Assembly: GCA_903868285.1 (NCBI GenBank)
Contig: CAIPUP010000154.1
Coordinates: forward strand, 1-14,382
Source: an uncultured beta proteobacterium
Lineage (GTDB): Bacteria > Pseudomonadota > Gammaproteobacteria > Burkholderiales > SG8-39
DNA: 14,382 nt
Reading direction: 5' to 3'
The translations under genes were made by a program, and so were the position numbers. The stretch's first letter is position 1, and every line of letters starts with the position of its first letter. This document shows, piece by piece, positions 1-7,166 of the stretch. The notes below the pieces were generated by a model. It saw nothing but the letters and a program-made list of their open reading frames with translations. It was not told the origin of the DNA and searched no databases.

Positions 1-43
1 TGCCAAGGCAGCCCAGGCCAAGCAGAAGAAAAAGGCCGCCTGA
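1..43 (+). CDS. 3' end of an unidentified gene with a Lys/Ala-rich C-terminal tail (partial)
   Basis: Reading from base 2, the frame gives AKAAQAKQKKKAA and then TGA at 41-43. Only 13 residues are visible, so the product cannot be named. Such a Lys/Ala-rich basic tail occurs in several nucleic-acid-binding proteins, but that is not enough for a call. The stop codon lies about 25 bp before a good rho-independent terminator, which supports this as the true end of a plus-strand gene. Confidence 0.5.
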   Translation, partial: AKAAQAKQKKKAA

Positions 44-68
44 GTTTGCCGGTGCGGTTGCAGTGATG

Positions 69-95
69 AAAAGGCCTCCGCTGGAGGCCTTTTTT
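69..95. terminator. Bidirectional rho-independent terminator
   Basis: A perfect GC-rich stem GGCCTCC / GGAGGCC with a 3-nt loop (GCT) is flanked by AAAA on the left and TTTTTTT on the right. On the plus strand it ends the upstream partial gene with a long T run. Read on the minus strand, the same stem is followed by TTTT and would end the Lrp/AsnC gene that stops at 109. It therefore serves two convergent genes. Confidence 0.85.
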
Positions 96-108
96 ATTGT
101 TGGGGTTG

Positions 109-627
109 TTACGCCTTGCGCTTGCGCGTAGTCCGGTTTGATCGGTTCGGTGATTGGCCCGGCAACGGCAGCGCCGTCTTGTACTTCACCTGCTTCAGCG
201 CGAAGGAACTCTGGATGTTGCCCACGCCCGGCACCCGCGACAGGAAGTCGACGATGAAACGCTCCAGCGCCTGCACGTCTTTCACCAGCACCCGCAGCAG
301 ATAGTCGGCATCGCCGGTCATCAGGTAGCACTCCATCACCTCGGGTCGATCGGCGATGGCCTGCTCGAAGGTGTCGAGCGCGCGTTCAACTTGCTTTTCC
401 AGGCGTACCTGGATGAACACCGACACCGTCAGGCCGAGCGGAATGGGATCGAGCAGGGTGACATGGCGGCGTATCAGTCCGGCCTGCTCGAGCTTGCGTA
501 CCCGTGCCAGGCAGGGCGAGGCCGACAGATGCACCCGTTTGGCCAGATCGACATTGGCAATACGGGCATCTTCCTGCAGCACACCCAGAATGCGCCAGTC
601 CACTGCATCCAGCGTCAATGACGACAT
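109..627 (-). CDS. Lrp/AsnC-family transcriptional regulator (MdeR-like), divergent from the E1 dehydrogenase
   Basis: This is a 172-residue protein with standard Lrp/AsnC architecture. An N-terminal winged helix-turn-helix (about residues 5-55: LDAVDWRILGVLQEDARI, then NVDLAKRV...RVRKLEQAGLI) is followed by the RAM effector-binding/oligomerisation domain (about 65-150; motifs VMECYLMTGDADYLLRV and VPGVGNIQSS). The tail after residue 155 is basic and probably disordered (NRSNRTTRKRKA). The ATG at 627 is preceded by an AAAGG-type ribosome binding site. The gene is divergent from the 2-oxoacid dehydrogenase E1 gene across 172 bp. In P. putida the Lrp-type MdeR activates the mdeAB genes for methionine catabolism, so a role as local activator of the E1 gene, responding to an amino acid or 2-oxoacid, is a reasonable inference. 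The ligand cannot be read from sequence. Confidence 0.93.
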   Translation of the reverse strand: MSSLTLDAVDWRILGVLQEDARIANVDLAKRVHLSASPCLARVRKLEQAGLIRRHVTLLDPIPLGLTVSVFIQVRLEKQVERALDTFEQAIADRPEVMECYLMTGDADYLLRVLVKDVQALERFIVDFLSRVPGVGNIQSSFALKQVKYKTALPLPGQSPNRSNRTTRKRKA

Positions 628-654
628 GATCTGCCTTTAAAAAGATTTGTAACG

Positions 655-668
655 GCAGAATCTACTGC
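655..668. promoter_or_regulatory. Candidate Lrp/AsnC operator in the divergent promoter region
   Basis: GCAGAATCTACTGC is an imperfect palindrome (GCAG-n-A-nn-T-n-CTGC) in the middle of the 172-bp space between the Lrp gene and the E1 gene. Lrp-family sites are short imperfect palindromes with an AT-rich centre and CAG/CTG-like flanks, which this resembles. It sits between a possible plus-strand -35 (TTGTAA, 647-652) and -10 (AATAGT, 670-675; 17-bp spacing). Both hexamers match consensus at only 4 of 6 positions, so the promoter is tentative. Confidence 0.35.
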
Positions 669-744
669 AAATAGTGCTGTCATGGGTAAATTACGCAACC
701 CTGTGCTGCACCGCTACCGATAGCATGCGAGTTCGTTTTCTCTC

Positions 745-784
745 CGCATGTTCCTGCATGTTCCCGCATGTTCCCGCATGTTCA
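745..784 (+). repeat. Four tandem 10-bp repeats (CGCATGTTCC) just upstream of the E1 start codon
   Basis: Copies run 745-754, 755-764, 765-774 and 775-784; the second begins with T and the fourth ends with A. The unit is close to one helical turn. Each copy contains an ATG, so ATGs fall in all three frames. The ATG at 758 opens an 11-codon reading frame ending in TAG at 791-793, seven bases before the E1 ATG at 800. The array could be a protein-binding array, a slippage-prone expression switch or a translational leader. Only the repeat itself is directly seen. Confidence 0.9.
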
Positions 785-799
785 GCCTGGTAGATCGCC

Positions 800-3646
800 A
801 TGTCCTCCTTCGAACCCTTCTCCGAACGCAATGCCGCCGACGCTTCACCCGATCCCGCCGCCTACTGGCGTGTCATCGCGCAGGATGTCGATCCTGCCGA
901 AACCGCCGAGTGGCTGACGGCGCTGGATGACCTGGTGCGCGAGCAAGGCGCCGAGCGCGCCAGCTTCATGCTGCGCAAGCTGCTCGACCATGCGCGCGAC
1001 CGGCGCATCAAGCTGCCGCCACTGGTGAACACACCCTATCGCAACAGCATCGCGCTTGAGCGCCAGGCGGCCTTTCCTGGCAACTTGTTGCTGGAGCAGC
1101 GGGTGTCGGCCATCGTGCGCTGGAATGCCCTGGCAATGGTGGTGCGGGCCAATAACTTCTCCAGCGAACTCGGTGGCCACATCGCCACCTATGCCTCGGC
1201 CGCCGATTTGTTTGAGACCGGTTTCAATCATTGCTTCAAGGCCGATCACGGCCAGCAGCGCGGTGACCTGGTCTACTTCCAGGCGCACTCCGCGCCGGGT
1301 GTGTATGCCCGGGCCTACCTCGAAGGGCGTCTGAGCGAGGCGCGGCTGCAGCGCTACCGGCGCGAAACTGTCGCGGTCGAGGAGAACGCGGGTAACAGGC
1401 AAAGCGATCGCAACAGCAGCGCCGTCGCCGGCCTGTCCTCCTATCCCCATCCCTGGCTGATGCCCGACTTCTGGCAGTTCCCCACCGGCTCGATGGGCCT
1501 GGGGCCGCTACAGGCCATTTATCAGGCGCGCTTTCTGCGCTATCTCGGTCATCGCGGCCTGATCGATGCCGCCACGGTGCAGCCGGGTGTGCAGGGCCGC
1601 AAGGTGTGGGCCTTTGTTGGCGATGGCGAGATGGATGAACCCGAGTCGCTGGCCGGACTGTCGCTGGCGGCGCGCGAAGGTCTGGACAATCTGGTGTTCG
1701 TGGTCAATTGCAATCTGCAACGTCTGGACGGACCGGTGCGCGGCAATGGCTCCATCGTGCAGGAGCTGGAAGGCCTGTTCGCCGGCGCCGGCTGGAATGT
1801 CATCAAGCTGATGTGGGGCTCGGATTGGGATCCGCTGTTCGCGCGCGATCAGGCCGAGCATGGTGGTGTCCTGCTCAAGCGCCTGCATGAAACCGTCGAT
1901 GGCGCGTTCCAGACCTATGCGGCCACCGACGGCAGGTTTAATCGTGAAAATTTCTTCAATAAATACAAAGACTTACGCGCACTTATCGGCGACATGTCAG
2001 ATGCCGACATCGATCGTTTGCGGCGTGGCGGACACGACCCGCTGAAAATCTATGCCGCCTATCACGCCGCCTTGCGTCACACCGGTCAGCCGACAGTGAT
2101 TCTGGCGCAGACCAAGAAGGGCTATGGCATGGGGCCGATCGCGCAGGGCAAGATGGGCACGCATCAGCAAAAGAAACTCGACCATCAGGCCTTGCTGGCG
2201 TTTCGTGATCGCTTTGATCTGCCGCTGTCAGACGAGGACACGGTGGCCTTGCGCTTTTACAAGCCGGCCGAGGACAGTGCCGAGATGAAATACCTGCATG
2301 CCCAGCGCCAGCGCCTGGGTGGCTACCTGCCAGCACGACGCAGCGATGCCCCGGCGCTGGCCGTGCCGGCATTGTCGGCGTTCTCGAAGCTGCTCGAGGG
2401 CAGTGCCGGGCGCGAGCAATCCACCACCACCGCCTTTGTGCAGATCCTGGCTCAGCTGCTGAAGGAGCCGCAGCTCGGTGCGCGGGTGGTGCCCATCGTT
2501 GCCGATGAGGCGCGCACCTTCGGCATGCAGACTTTGTTCCGGCAGGTTGGCATTTATTCCTCGGTCGGTCAGCTGTACGAACCGGAGGACCACGACGAGC
2601 TGCTGTACTACAAGGAGGCGCGTGACGGTCAGATACTGGAAGAGGGCATCAGCGAAGCCGGTGCCATGGCCTCATGGATCGCCGCCGCCACCAGCTATTC
2701 CACCCACGGCTTGCCGATGCTGCCGTTCTACATCTACTACTCGATCTTCGGCTTTCAGCGCATCGGTGATCTGGCCTGGGCTGCCGGCGATTCGCGTGCG
2801 CGCGGTTTTCTCATCGGCGGCACTGCCGGTCGCACCACGCTCTCGGGCGAGGGTCTCCAGCACCAGGACGGCAGCTCGCACCTGATTGCCGCCACCATTC
2901 CCAACTGTGTGGCCTACGACCCCTGCTTTGCCTACGAGCTGACGGTGATCGTGCAGGACGGCATGCGGCGCATGCTGCAGCAGCAGGAGGATGTGTTTTA
3001 TTACGTCACGGTGATGAACGAGAACTATGCCCATCCCGCCATGCCTGGCGGCATCGCAGGTGCGCTGAGCGAGGCGGTGCAGCAGGGCATACGCCGTGGC
3101 ATGTATTGCCTGCAACCGGTGCCGGCCGGGGTGGTGCCAGCGCTGCGCCTGCTGGGTTCGGGCACCATCCTGCGCGAGGTGCTGGTGGCCGCGCAGCGCC
3201 TGCAAAGCGAAGACGGACTGGCAGTGGAAGTGTGGAGCGTCACCAGCTTCAGCGAGTTGCAGCGTGATGGACTTGCCTGCGAATCGCAGTCGTGCAACAC
3301 GCAGCAGCCCGCGTCGCAGCCTGCGCCGCCGCCTGCTCCCCAGCCATGGATCACACAATGTCTGGCAACACCACAAGCGCGCACTGGTAACAAGGCAACT
3401 GCAGGTGACACGGCTGCTGCGCCCATCCCCACCATTGCCGCCACCGACTATGTGCGCGCCTTGCCGGAGCTGGTGCGGGCCTGGGTGCCCGGCCCTTACA
3501 TCACCCTAGGCACGGATGGCTATGGTCGCTCTGACACCCGGGCCGCATTGCGTGCGCACTTTCAGGTCGATGCCGCTGCCATCGTGGCTGCGGCTCGACG
3601 CGCTCTGCAATTCAGGCCACATCCATCAGGATCTGCGCCAGCTTGA
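800..3646 (+). CDS. mdeB: Homodimeric 2-oxoacid dehydrogenase E1 (AceE/MdeB type; pyruvate or 2-oxobutyrate dehydrogenase E1)
   Basis: This 948-residue thiamin-diphosphate enzyme decarboxylates a 2-oxoacid and passes the acyl group to an E2 lipoyl domain. It aligns along its length with E. coli AceE. The ThDP/Mg motif GDGEMDEPES starts at residue 274 and the matching NCNLQRLDG follows. Conserved active-site histidines fall at about 127 (GGH), 455 (GTHQ) and 688 (LQHQDG). No E2 or E3 gene is adjacent, so it must use subunits encoded elsewhere. The divergent Lrp regulator favours MdeB (2-oxobutyrate from methionine or threonine) over housekeeping AceE, but substrate is an inference and aceE is the alternative name. 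Oddities: an insertion at about 190-210 before LSSYPHP, a Pro/Ala/Gln-rich insertion at about 830-876, and loss of roughly 20 C-terminal residues. The last 11 residues lie antisense to the hydrolase gene. The ribosome binding site before ATG 800 is weak. Confidence 0.94.
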   Translation: MSSFEPFSERNAADASPDPAAYWRVIAQDVDPAETAEWLTALDDLVREQGAERASFMLRKLLDHARDRRIKLPPLVNTPYRNSIALERQAAFPGNLLLEQRVSAIVRWNALAMVVRANNFSSELGGHIATYASAADLFETGFNHCFKADHGQQRGDLVYFQAHSAPGVYARAYLEGRLSEARLQRYRRETVAVEENAGNRQSDRNSSAVAGLSSYPHPWLMPDFWQFPTGSMGLGPLQAIYQARFLRYLGHRGLIDAATVQPGVQGRKVWAFVGDGEMDEPESLAGLSLAAREGLDNLVFVVNCNLQRLDGPVRGNGSIVQELEGLFAGAGWNVIKLMWGSDWDPLFARDQAEHGGVLLKRLHETVDGAFQTYAATDGRFNRENFFNKYKDLRALIGDMSDADIDRLRRGGHDPLKIYAAYHAALRHTGQPTVILAQTKKGYGMGPIAQGKMGTHQQKKLDHQALLAFRDRFDLPLSDEDTVALRFYKPAEDSAEMKYLHAQRQRLGGYLPARRSDAPALAVPALSAFSKLLEGSAGREQSTTTAFVQILAQLLKEPQLGARVVPIVADEARTFGMQTLFRQVGIYSSVGQLYEPEDHDELLYYKEARDGQILEEGISEAGAMASWIAAATSYSTHGLPMLPFYIYYSIFGFQRIGDLAWAAGDSRARGFLIGGTAGRTTLSGEGLQHQDGSSHLIAATIPNCVAYDPCFAYELTVIVQDGMRRMLQQQEDVFYYVTVMNENYAHPAMPGGIAGALSEAVQQGIRRGMYCLQPVPAGVVPALRLLGSGTILREVLVAAQRLQSEDGLAVEVWSVTSFSELQRDGLACESQSCNTQQPASQPAPPPAPQPWITQCLATPQARTGNKATAGDTAAAPIPTIAATDYVRALPELVRAWVPGPYITLGTDGYGRSDTRAALRAHFQVDAAAIVAAARRALQFRPHPSGSAPA

Positions 3647-4502
3647 CCGGTGCATCGACCATGATGTCGTGGCCGGCCTCGCTCGGTGCAAAGCTGTAGG
3701 TGCGCCAGCTGCTGTCGGCTTTGCAGCGCGCCAGATACTGATCAAAGCTCGGCTGCGGATAAGCCGGGGCGCGGATGTAGGTTTTCCTGGCCACCTTCTC
3801 GCGTGCCGCGGTGTTCTTGACCGGCTGCATGGCCACACCCACCGGCTGCGGTGTCATCTTGCCGGCCACCCAGGCCACATCCTTGGGATCGAGAATGCGA
3901 AAGGCATTGCCCTGCGGTACCGGACGTCCGGCTTCGCCCTTGGCCACGGCTTCCCTGAGCTGCTGCTGGAAAGTTTGCGATGTCAGATCAAAGCCGCGTT
4001 CGCCATCGGCCGGCATGAAGGCATCAACATAGACAATCGAGCTCACCCGGTCGAGCAACTGCTCGATGGCACCCGACACCGGCCAGCCACCATAGGAGTG
4101 CGCGACCAGTACGGCGTTGCGCAGGTCTTCCCACTTGAACAGGTTGACGATATCGGTGATGTGGGTGTCGAGGTTGATGCTGTTGCTGAGCAGGTGCGAG
4201 CGATCCGCCAGACCGGTGAGCGAGGGTGCATAGACCTTGTGCCCCTTTGCCTGCAAGGCGGTGGCGACACGCTGCCAGCACCAGCCGCCATGCCAGGCAC
4301 CATGGATCAGCACGAAGGTACGGCCATTCGGATTGGTATGCGCTAGGGCTGCGCTGCTGCCCAGTGTGGCAGCGGTGCTGATGCCGGCAGCGGCAGCGGC
4401 ACCCAGGCCGGTGGCTGTGACTTTCAGCAGCTTGCGACGATCCACGTCTGTGGCTTGGATGCCTTCGGCCGTGGTTGCCGGTTGATGGTCGGGTGTTTGC
4501 AT
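3612..4502 (-). CDS. Tat-exported alpha/beta-fold hydrolase (esterase-like)
   Basis: A protein of 296 residues begins at the ATG at 4502, which is preceded by a strong AGGAGG-type ribosome binding site (CAGGAGGAGCC); an upstream in-frame ATG at 4562 lacks this. Residues 20-26 (DRRKLLK) form a twin-arginine motif, followed by an Ala/Gly-rich hydrophobic stretch and a probable cleavage site after ALA at about 53, so export to the periplasm is predicted. The mature part has the oxyanion motif HGAWHGGW (from 66), the nucleophile elbow AHSYGG (Ser135) and a catalytic His in GHD (about 278). These fit the AB-hydrolase_6 group that includes methyl-esterase and EstC-like enzymes. The substrate is unknown. 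The gene converges on the E1 gene with a 35-bp overlap and is divergent from murI. Confidence 0.9.
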   Translation of the reverse strand: MQTPDHQPATTAEGIQATDVDRRKLLKVTATGLGAAAAAGISTAATLGSSAALAHTNPNGRTFVLIHGAWHGGWCWQRVATALQAKGHKVYAPSLTGLADRSHLLSNSINLDTHITDIVNLFKWEDLRNAVLVAHSYGGWPVSGAIEQLLDRVSSIVYVDAFMPADGERGFDLTSQTFQQQLREAVAKGEAGRPVPQGNAFRILDPKDVAWVAGKMTPQPVGVAMQPVKNTAAREKVARKTYIRAPAYPQPSFDQYLARCKADSSWRTYSFAPSEAGHDIMVDAPVKLAQILMDVA

Positions 4503-4623
4503 GGCTCCTCCTGTGGTGAAACGTGGTGGCGTTGCTGGACGAATAACGTTACAGGCTAGCATGCCGCCGCCAGCGTGTTGCCTGGCATGTTTGCGCCTTG
4601 CTGCTGCGGTATTCTGCGCGGCT

Positions 4624-5463
4624 ATGTCTTCGCGCCCCAGCTCGCTTGTTGGTGTTTTTGATTCCGGTGTTGGTGGGCTGTCGGTGCTGCGGGAAATCCG
4701 CCACGCCCTGCCGCAACAGGATCTGCTCTATGTGGCCGATTCGGCCCATGCACCCTATGGCGATCGCAGCGGCGACTTCATCGAGCAGCGGGCCGGGTTC
4801 ATCACCGATTACTTGCTCCAGGCCGGGGCATCGGTCATCGTGGTGGCCTGCAATACCGTGACCTCGGTGGCGGTGCGCATGCTGCGTGAGCGTTGTCCGG
4901 TGCCAGTGGTGGCGATGGAGCCGGCCATCAAGCCGGCGGCGCTCAATAGCCGCAGTGGTGTGATCGCGGTGCTGGCCACCAGCCAGACCCTGGCCTCGGA
5001 CAATGTCTCGCGGCTGTGTGCCGAGTATGGCGAGGGTGCCGGAGTCAAGGTGATGCTGCAGGCCTGTCCCGGACTGGTGGAATGTGTCGAGCGACTGGAG
5101 CTGAACAGCCCGGCAACGCGCCAACTGCTGGCCGGCTATATCGAGCCTTTGCTGGCCGCAGGCGCCGACAATATTGTGTTGGGCTGTACCCACTATCCAT
5201 TTTTGCGCGACAGCATCCGTGCTCTGGTCGGAGATGCGGTGCAGATCGTGGACCCGGCAGCGGCGGTGGCCAAAGAGGTCATGCGCAAGTTGCAAGCGAT
5301 CGACCTCAAGCATGGCGTTGAAAGTGTCCCTGACCAAGCAGGGCAGGTGGGGAAGTTGGGGCAGGTGGGACAGGTGCGCTTTGTCACCAGCGATACGCTG
5401 TCACATGCCCAGCGCGTGATGCAGTACCTGTGGGCTGCGCCGGTACAGGTTGAAGCACTGTAG
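4624..5463 (+). CDS. murI: Glutamate racemase
   Basis: A 279-residue cytoplasmic enzyme interconverts L- and D-glutamate for peptidoglycan. Family signatures are all present: FDSGVGGLSV (Asp13), ADSAHAPYGDR, VACNT with catalytic Cys76, and GCTHYPF with catalytic Cys188. The ATG at 4624 gives the usual short N-terminus before FDSG. A longer frame from ATG 4561 would add a non-conserved hydrophobic stretch. No clear ribosome binding site precedes 4624. A possible -10 (TATTCT, 4610-4615) ends only eight bases upstream, so the message could be leaderless; this is speculative. Near the C-terminus (residues 240-251) there is a repeat-built insertion, GQVGKLGQVGQV, from two 18-bp imperfect copies at 5341-5376. 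Confidence 0.95.
   Translation: MSSRPSSLVGVFDSGVGGLSVLREIRHALPQQDLLYVADSAHAPYGDRSGDFIEQRAGFITDYLLQAGASVIVVACNTVTSVAVRMLRERCPVPVVAMEPAIKPAALNSRSGVIAVLATSQTLASDNVSRLCAEYGEGAGVKVMLQACPGLVECVERLELNSPATRQLLAGYIEPLLAAGADNIVLGCTHYPFLRDSIRALVGDAVQIVDPAAAVAKEVMRKLQAIDLKHGVESVPDQAGQVGKLGQVGQVRFVTSDTLSHAQRVMQYLWAAPVQVEAL
5341..5376 (+). repeat. Two imperfect 18-bp tandem copies inside murI
   Basis: GGGCAGGTGGGGAAGTTG is followed directly by a copy differing at three positions, encoding GQVGKL and GQVGQV. This is a low-complexity patch in the variable region near the MurI C-terminus, beyond both catalytic cysteines, so it should not destroy activity. Confidence 0.8.
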
Positions 5464-5505
5464 TTTCAGCACGGTAGTTCCGGCGCTGTAGTTCCGGCGC
5501 TGAAA
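5464..5505. repeat. 14-bp tandem repeat inside an inverted repeat between murI and the photolyase gene
   Basis: GTAGTTCCGGCGCT occurs twice in tandem (5474-5487 and 5488-5501). The block is bounded by TTTCAGC (5464-5470) and its complement GCTGAAA (5499-5505), so the transcript can fold into a hairpin. It starts immediately after the murI stop and ends 14 bp before the convergent photolyase stop. No T run follows on either strand, so it is not a standard rho-independent terminator, although a transcript-end role is possible. Confidence 0.7.
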
Positions 5506-5519
5506 TACCAGCCTGCGAA

Positions 5520-7109
5520 TCAGCCCAGCTCGTTATCCAGAAACTGTTCCGCTTGTTGCGTCATCGCCTGGCGTTGCTCCTCGCTCCAGGCGGCAAGATT
5601 GCGATAGGGCAGAGCCATGCGCGGATTGCCCTGCAGTTGTGACTGGTTACGAATCAGAAAGGCCCAGTACAGGCTGTTCATCGGACAGGCGCGCGGCCCG
5701 GTCTTCAGCTTCACGTCGTAGTGACAGCCCTTGCAGAAATCCGACATGCGGTTGATATAGGCACCCGAAGCGGCATAGGGTTTGGACGCCAGCAGACCGC
5801 CATCGGCATACAGCGCCATGCCCAGGGTGTTGGGTAACTCGACCCATTCGAAGGCATCGACATAGACCGCTAGATACCACGCGTGCACCTGCTGCGGATC
5901 AATACCGGCCAGCAGCGCGAAATTGCCCGTCACCATCAGCCGCTGGATGTGATGCGAATAGGCATGGCGGCGTGTGTCATCAATGGCCTGTGCCATGCAA
6001 CGCATTTGTGTATTGCCGCCCCAGTACATCGCCGGCAGTGGACGCGTGGCCTGCAAGGTATTGCTGTGTTGATACGCCGGCATGCGCAGCCAGTAGATAC
6101 CGCGTACATATTCGCGCCAGCCGAGGATTTGCCGGATGAATCCTTCCACCGCATTCAGGGGAGCGCTGCCGTTGCGATAGGCGGCCTCGGCTGCGGCACA
6201 CACTTCCCGCGCTTGCAGCAAGCCCAGGTTGAGGCTGCTCGACAGCAGGCTGTGCCAGAGAAAGGGCGCGCCGGTCTTCATGGCGTCCTGCCAGTCGCCA
6301 AAGGCGGGTAGCAGGTGGCTGACAAAATGCGACAGTGCCTGCGCTGCCTGTTCCTGTGTCACTGGCCAGGCAAATTCCTCCAGCGTGCCGAAGCGCTCAC
6401 CAAAGCGCTGACGCACCATATCCATCACGCTGCGGGTGATGGCATCAGGCTCGAAGCGCAGTCGCGGCGGTGCATTCACCCCTGCTGGCAGCGATTTGCG
6501 ATTGTCATGATCGAAGTTCCATTGCCCGCCGCAGGGTTCGCTGCCATCCATCAGCAGCCCGGTCTCGCGCCTTAGCTCGCGATAGAAAAACTCCATGCGC
6601 AGGCTTTTGCGACCCTCGGCCCAGGCAGCAAAGCGCGCATGGCTGACAAAAAAACGGCTGTCCTCGCGCATCGCGAGTGCGATACCGGTGTCCTCGGTGA
6701 ATTGCTGCAAGTGCTGTTTGACGCGGTATTCCGAGGGCTCGGTGCAAACCACCGAACGCAGTTTGTTTCGGTTCAGGGATTGTTGCAGCGCTGCCGCCAG
6801 GCTGCGTGGCCTGTGCTGGTCGTTGCTGTCGTCGTCCAGCGCGACATAGTCGACACGGATGCCGCGCTGGCGCAGTGCATGCGCGAAATGCCGCATGGCC
6901 GAGAACACCAGCACCAGCTTTTGCTGATGGTGCGCGACATAGTTGGCCTCGTCATCCACTTCGGCCATCAGCACCACATCGCGTTCGGGTTGCAAATCTT
7001 CCAGCGCGCTCAGACTGGTGCTGAGCTGATCGCCCAGCACCAGACGTAGCACGCCGGGTGTAAGGGCTGGTTTGAGACCAAGTTTGCTGGTGCTAAGCGT
7101 GGCAGACAT
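5520..7109 (-). CDS. Cryptochrome/photolyase of the FeS-BCP family (PhrB-like, (6-4) photolyase candidate)
   Basis: The protein is 529 residues from ATG 7109, shortly before the conserved LRLVLGDQLS start of the antenna domain. It has the two-domain layout of deoxyribodipyrimidine-photolyase-related proteins: an N-terminal Rossmann domain (about 20-150) and a C-terminal helical FAD domain. Four cysteines (371, 459, 462, 475) have spacings 88, 3 and 13, the same as the iron-sulfur ligands recalled for Agrobacterium PhrB (350, 438, 441, 454). The first is in TQMRC, the next pair in FCKGC and the last in RACPMN. The SHHIQRLMV motif near the flavin is also present. Light-driven repair of (6-4) photoproducts is the best inference; a signalling cryptochrome is the alternative. 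The reading frame stays open upstream to 7694, but that part is antisense to yaeQ and not part of the family. No clear ribosome binding site is visible. Confidence 0.92.
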   Translation of the reverse strand: MSATLSTSKLGLKPALTPGVLRLVLGDQLSTSLSALEDLQPERDVVLMAEVDDEANYVAHHQQKLVLVFSAMRHFAHALRQRGIRVDYVALDDDSNDQHRPRSLAAALQQSLNRNKLRSVVCTEPSEYRVKQHLQQFTEDTGIALAMREDSRFFVSHARFAAWAEGRKSLRMEFFYRELRRETGLLMDGSEPCGGQWNFDHDNRKSLPAGVNAPPRLRFEPDAITRSVMDMVRQRFGERFGTLEEFAWPVTQEQAAQALSHFVSHLLPAFGDWQDAMKTGAPFLWHSLLSSSLNLGLLQAREVCAAAEAAYRNGSAPLNAVEGFIRQILGWREYVRGIYWLRMPAYQHSNTLQATRPLPAMYWGGNTQMRCMAQAIDDTRRHAYSHHIQRLMVTGNFALLAGIDPQQVHAWYLAVYVDAFEWVELPNTLGMALYADGGLLASKPYAASGAYINRMSDFCKGCHYDVKLKTGPRACPMNSLYWAFLIRNQSQLQGNPRMALPYRNLAAWSEEQRQAMTQQAEQFLDNELG

Positions 7110-7166
7110 TGCGATGGCGGCGGGAGATGGGGGTTTTGCAGGTTTCACTCGGGTATCGTAGCGCGC

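Noticed and set aside
748..930. 60-codon plus-strand frame starting in the 10-bp repeats and overlapping the E1 start
   Set aside because: It is mostly an out-of-frame reading of the E1 coding region and has no ribosome binding site or domain.
845..1450. Long minus-strand open frame (201 codons) inside the E1 gene, with others at 2228-2593 and 2672-3376
   Set aside because: They are antisense to a strongly conserved enzyme, have no recognisable domain and reflect high GC with few stops.
1933..2000. AT-rich patch inside the E1 gene as inserted foreign DNA
   Set aside because: The frame and protein alignment run through it (NFFNKYKDLRALIGDM), so it is only local codon choice.
3516..4346. 276-codon plus-strand frame after the E1 gene
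   Set aside because: It is almost wholly antisense to the alpha/beta hydrolase, which has a ribosome binding site, Tat signal and catalytic motifs.
4549..5337. 262-codon minus-strand frame opposite murI
   Set aside because: MurI on the plus strand has all family motifs; the opposite frame resembles nothing.
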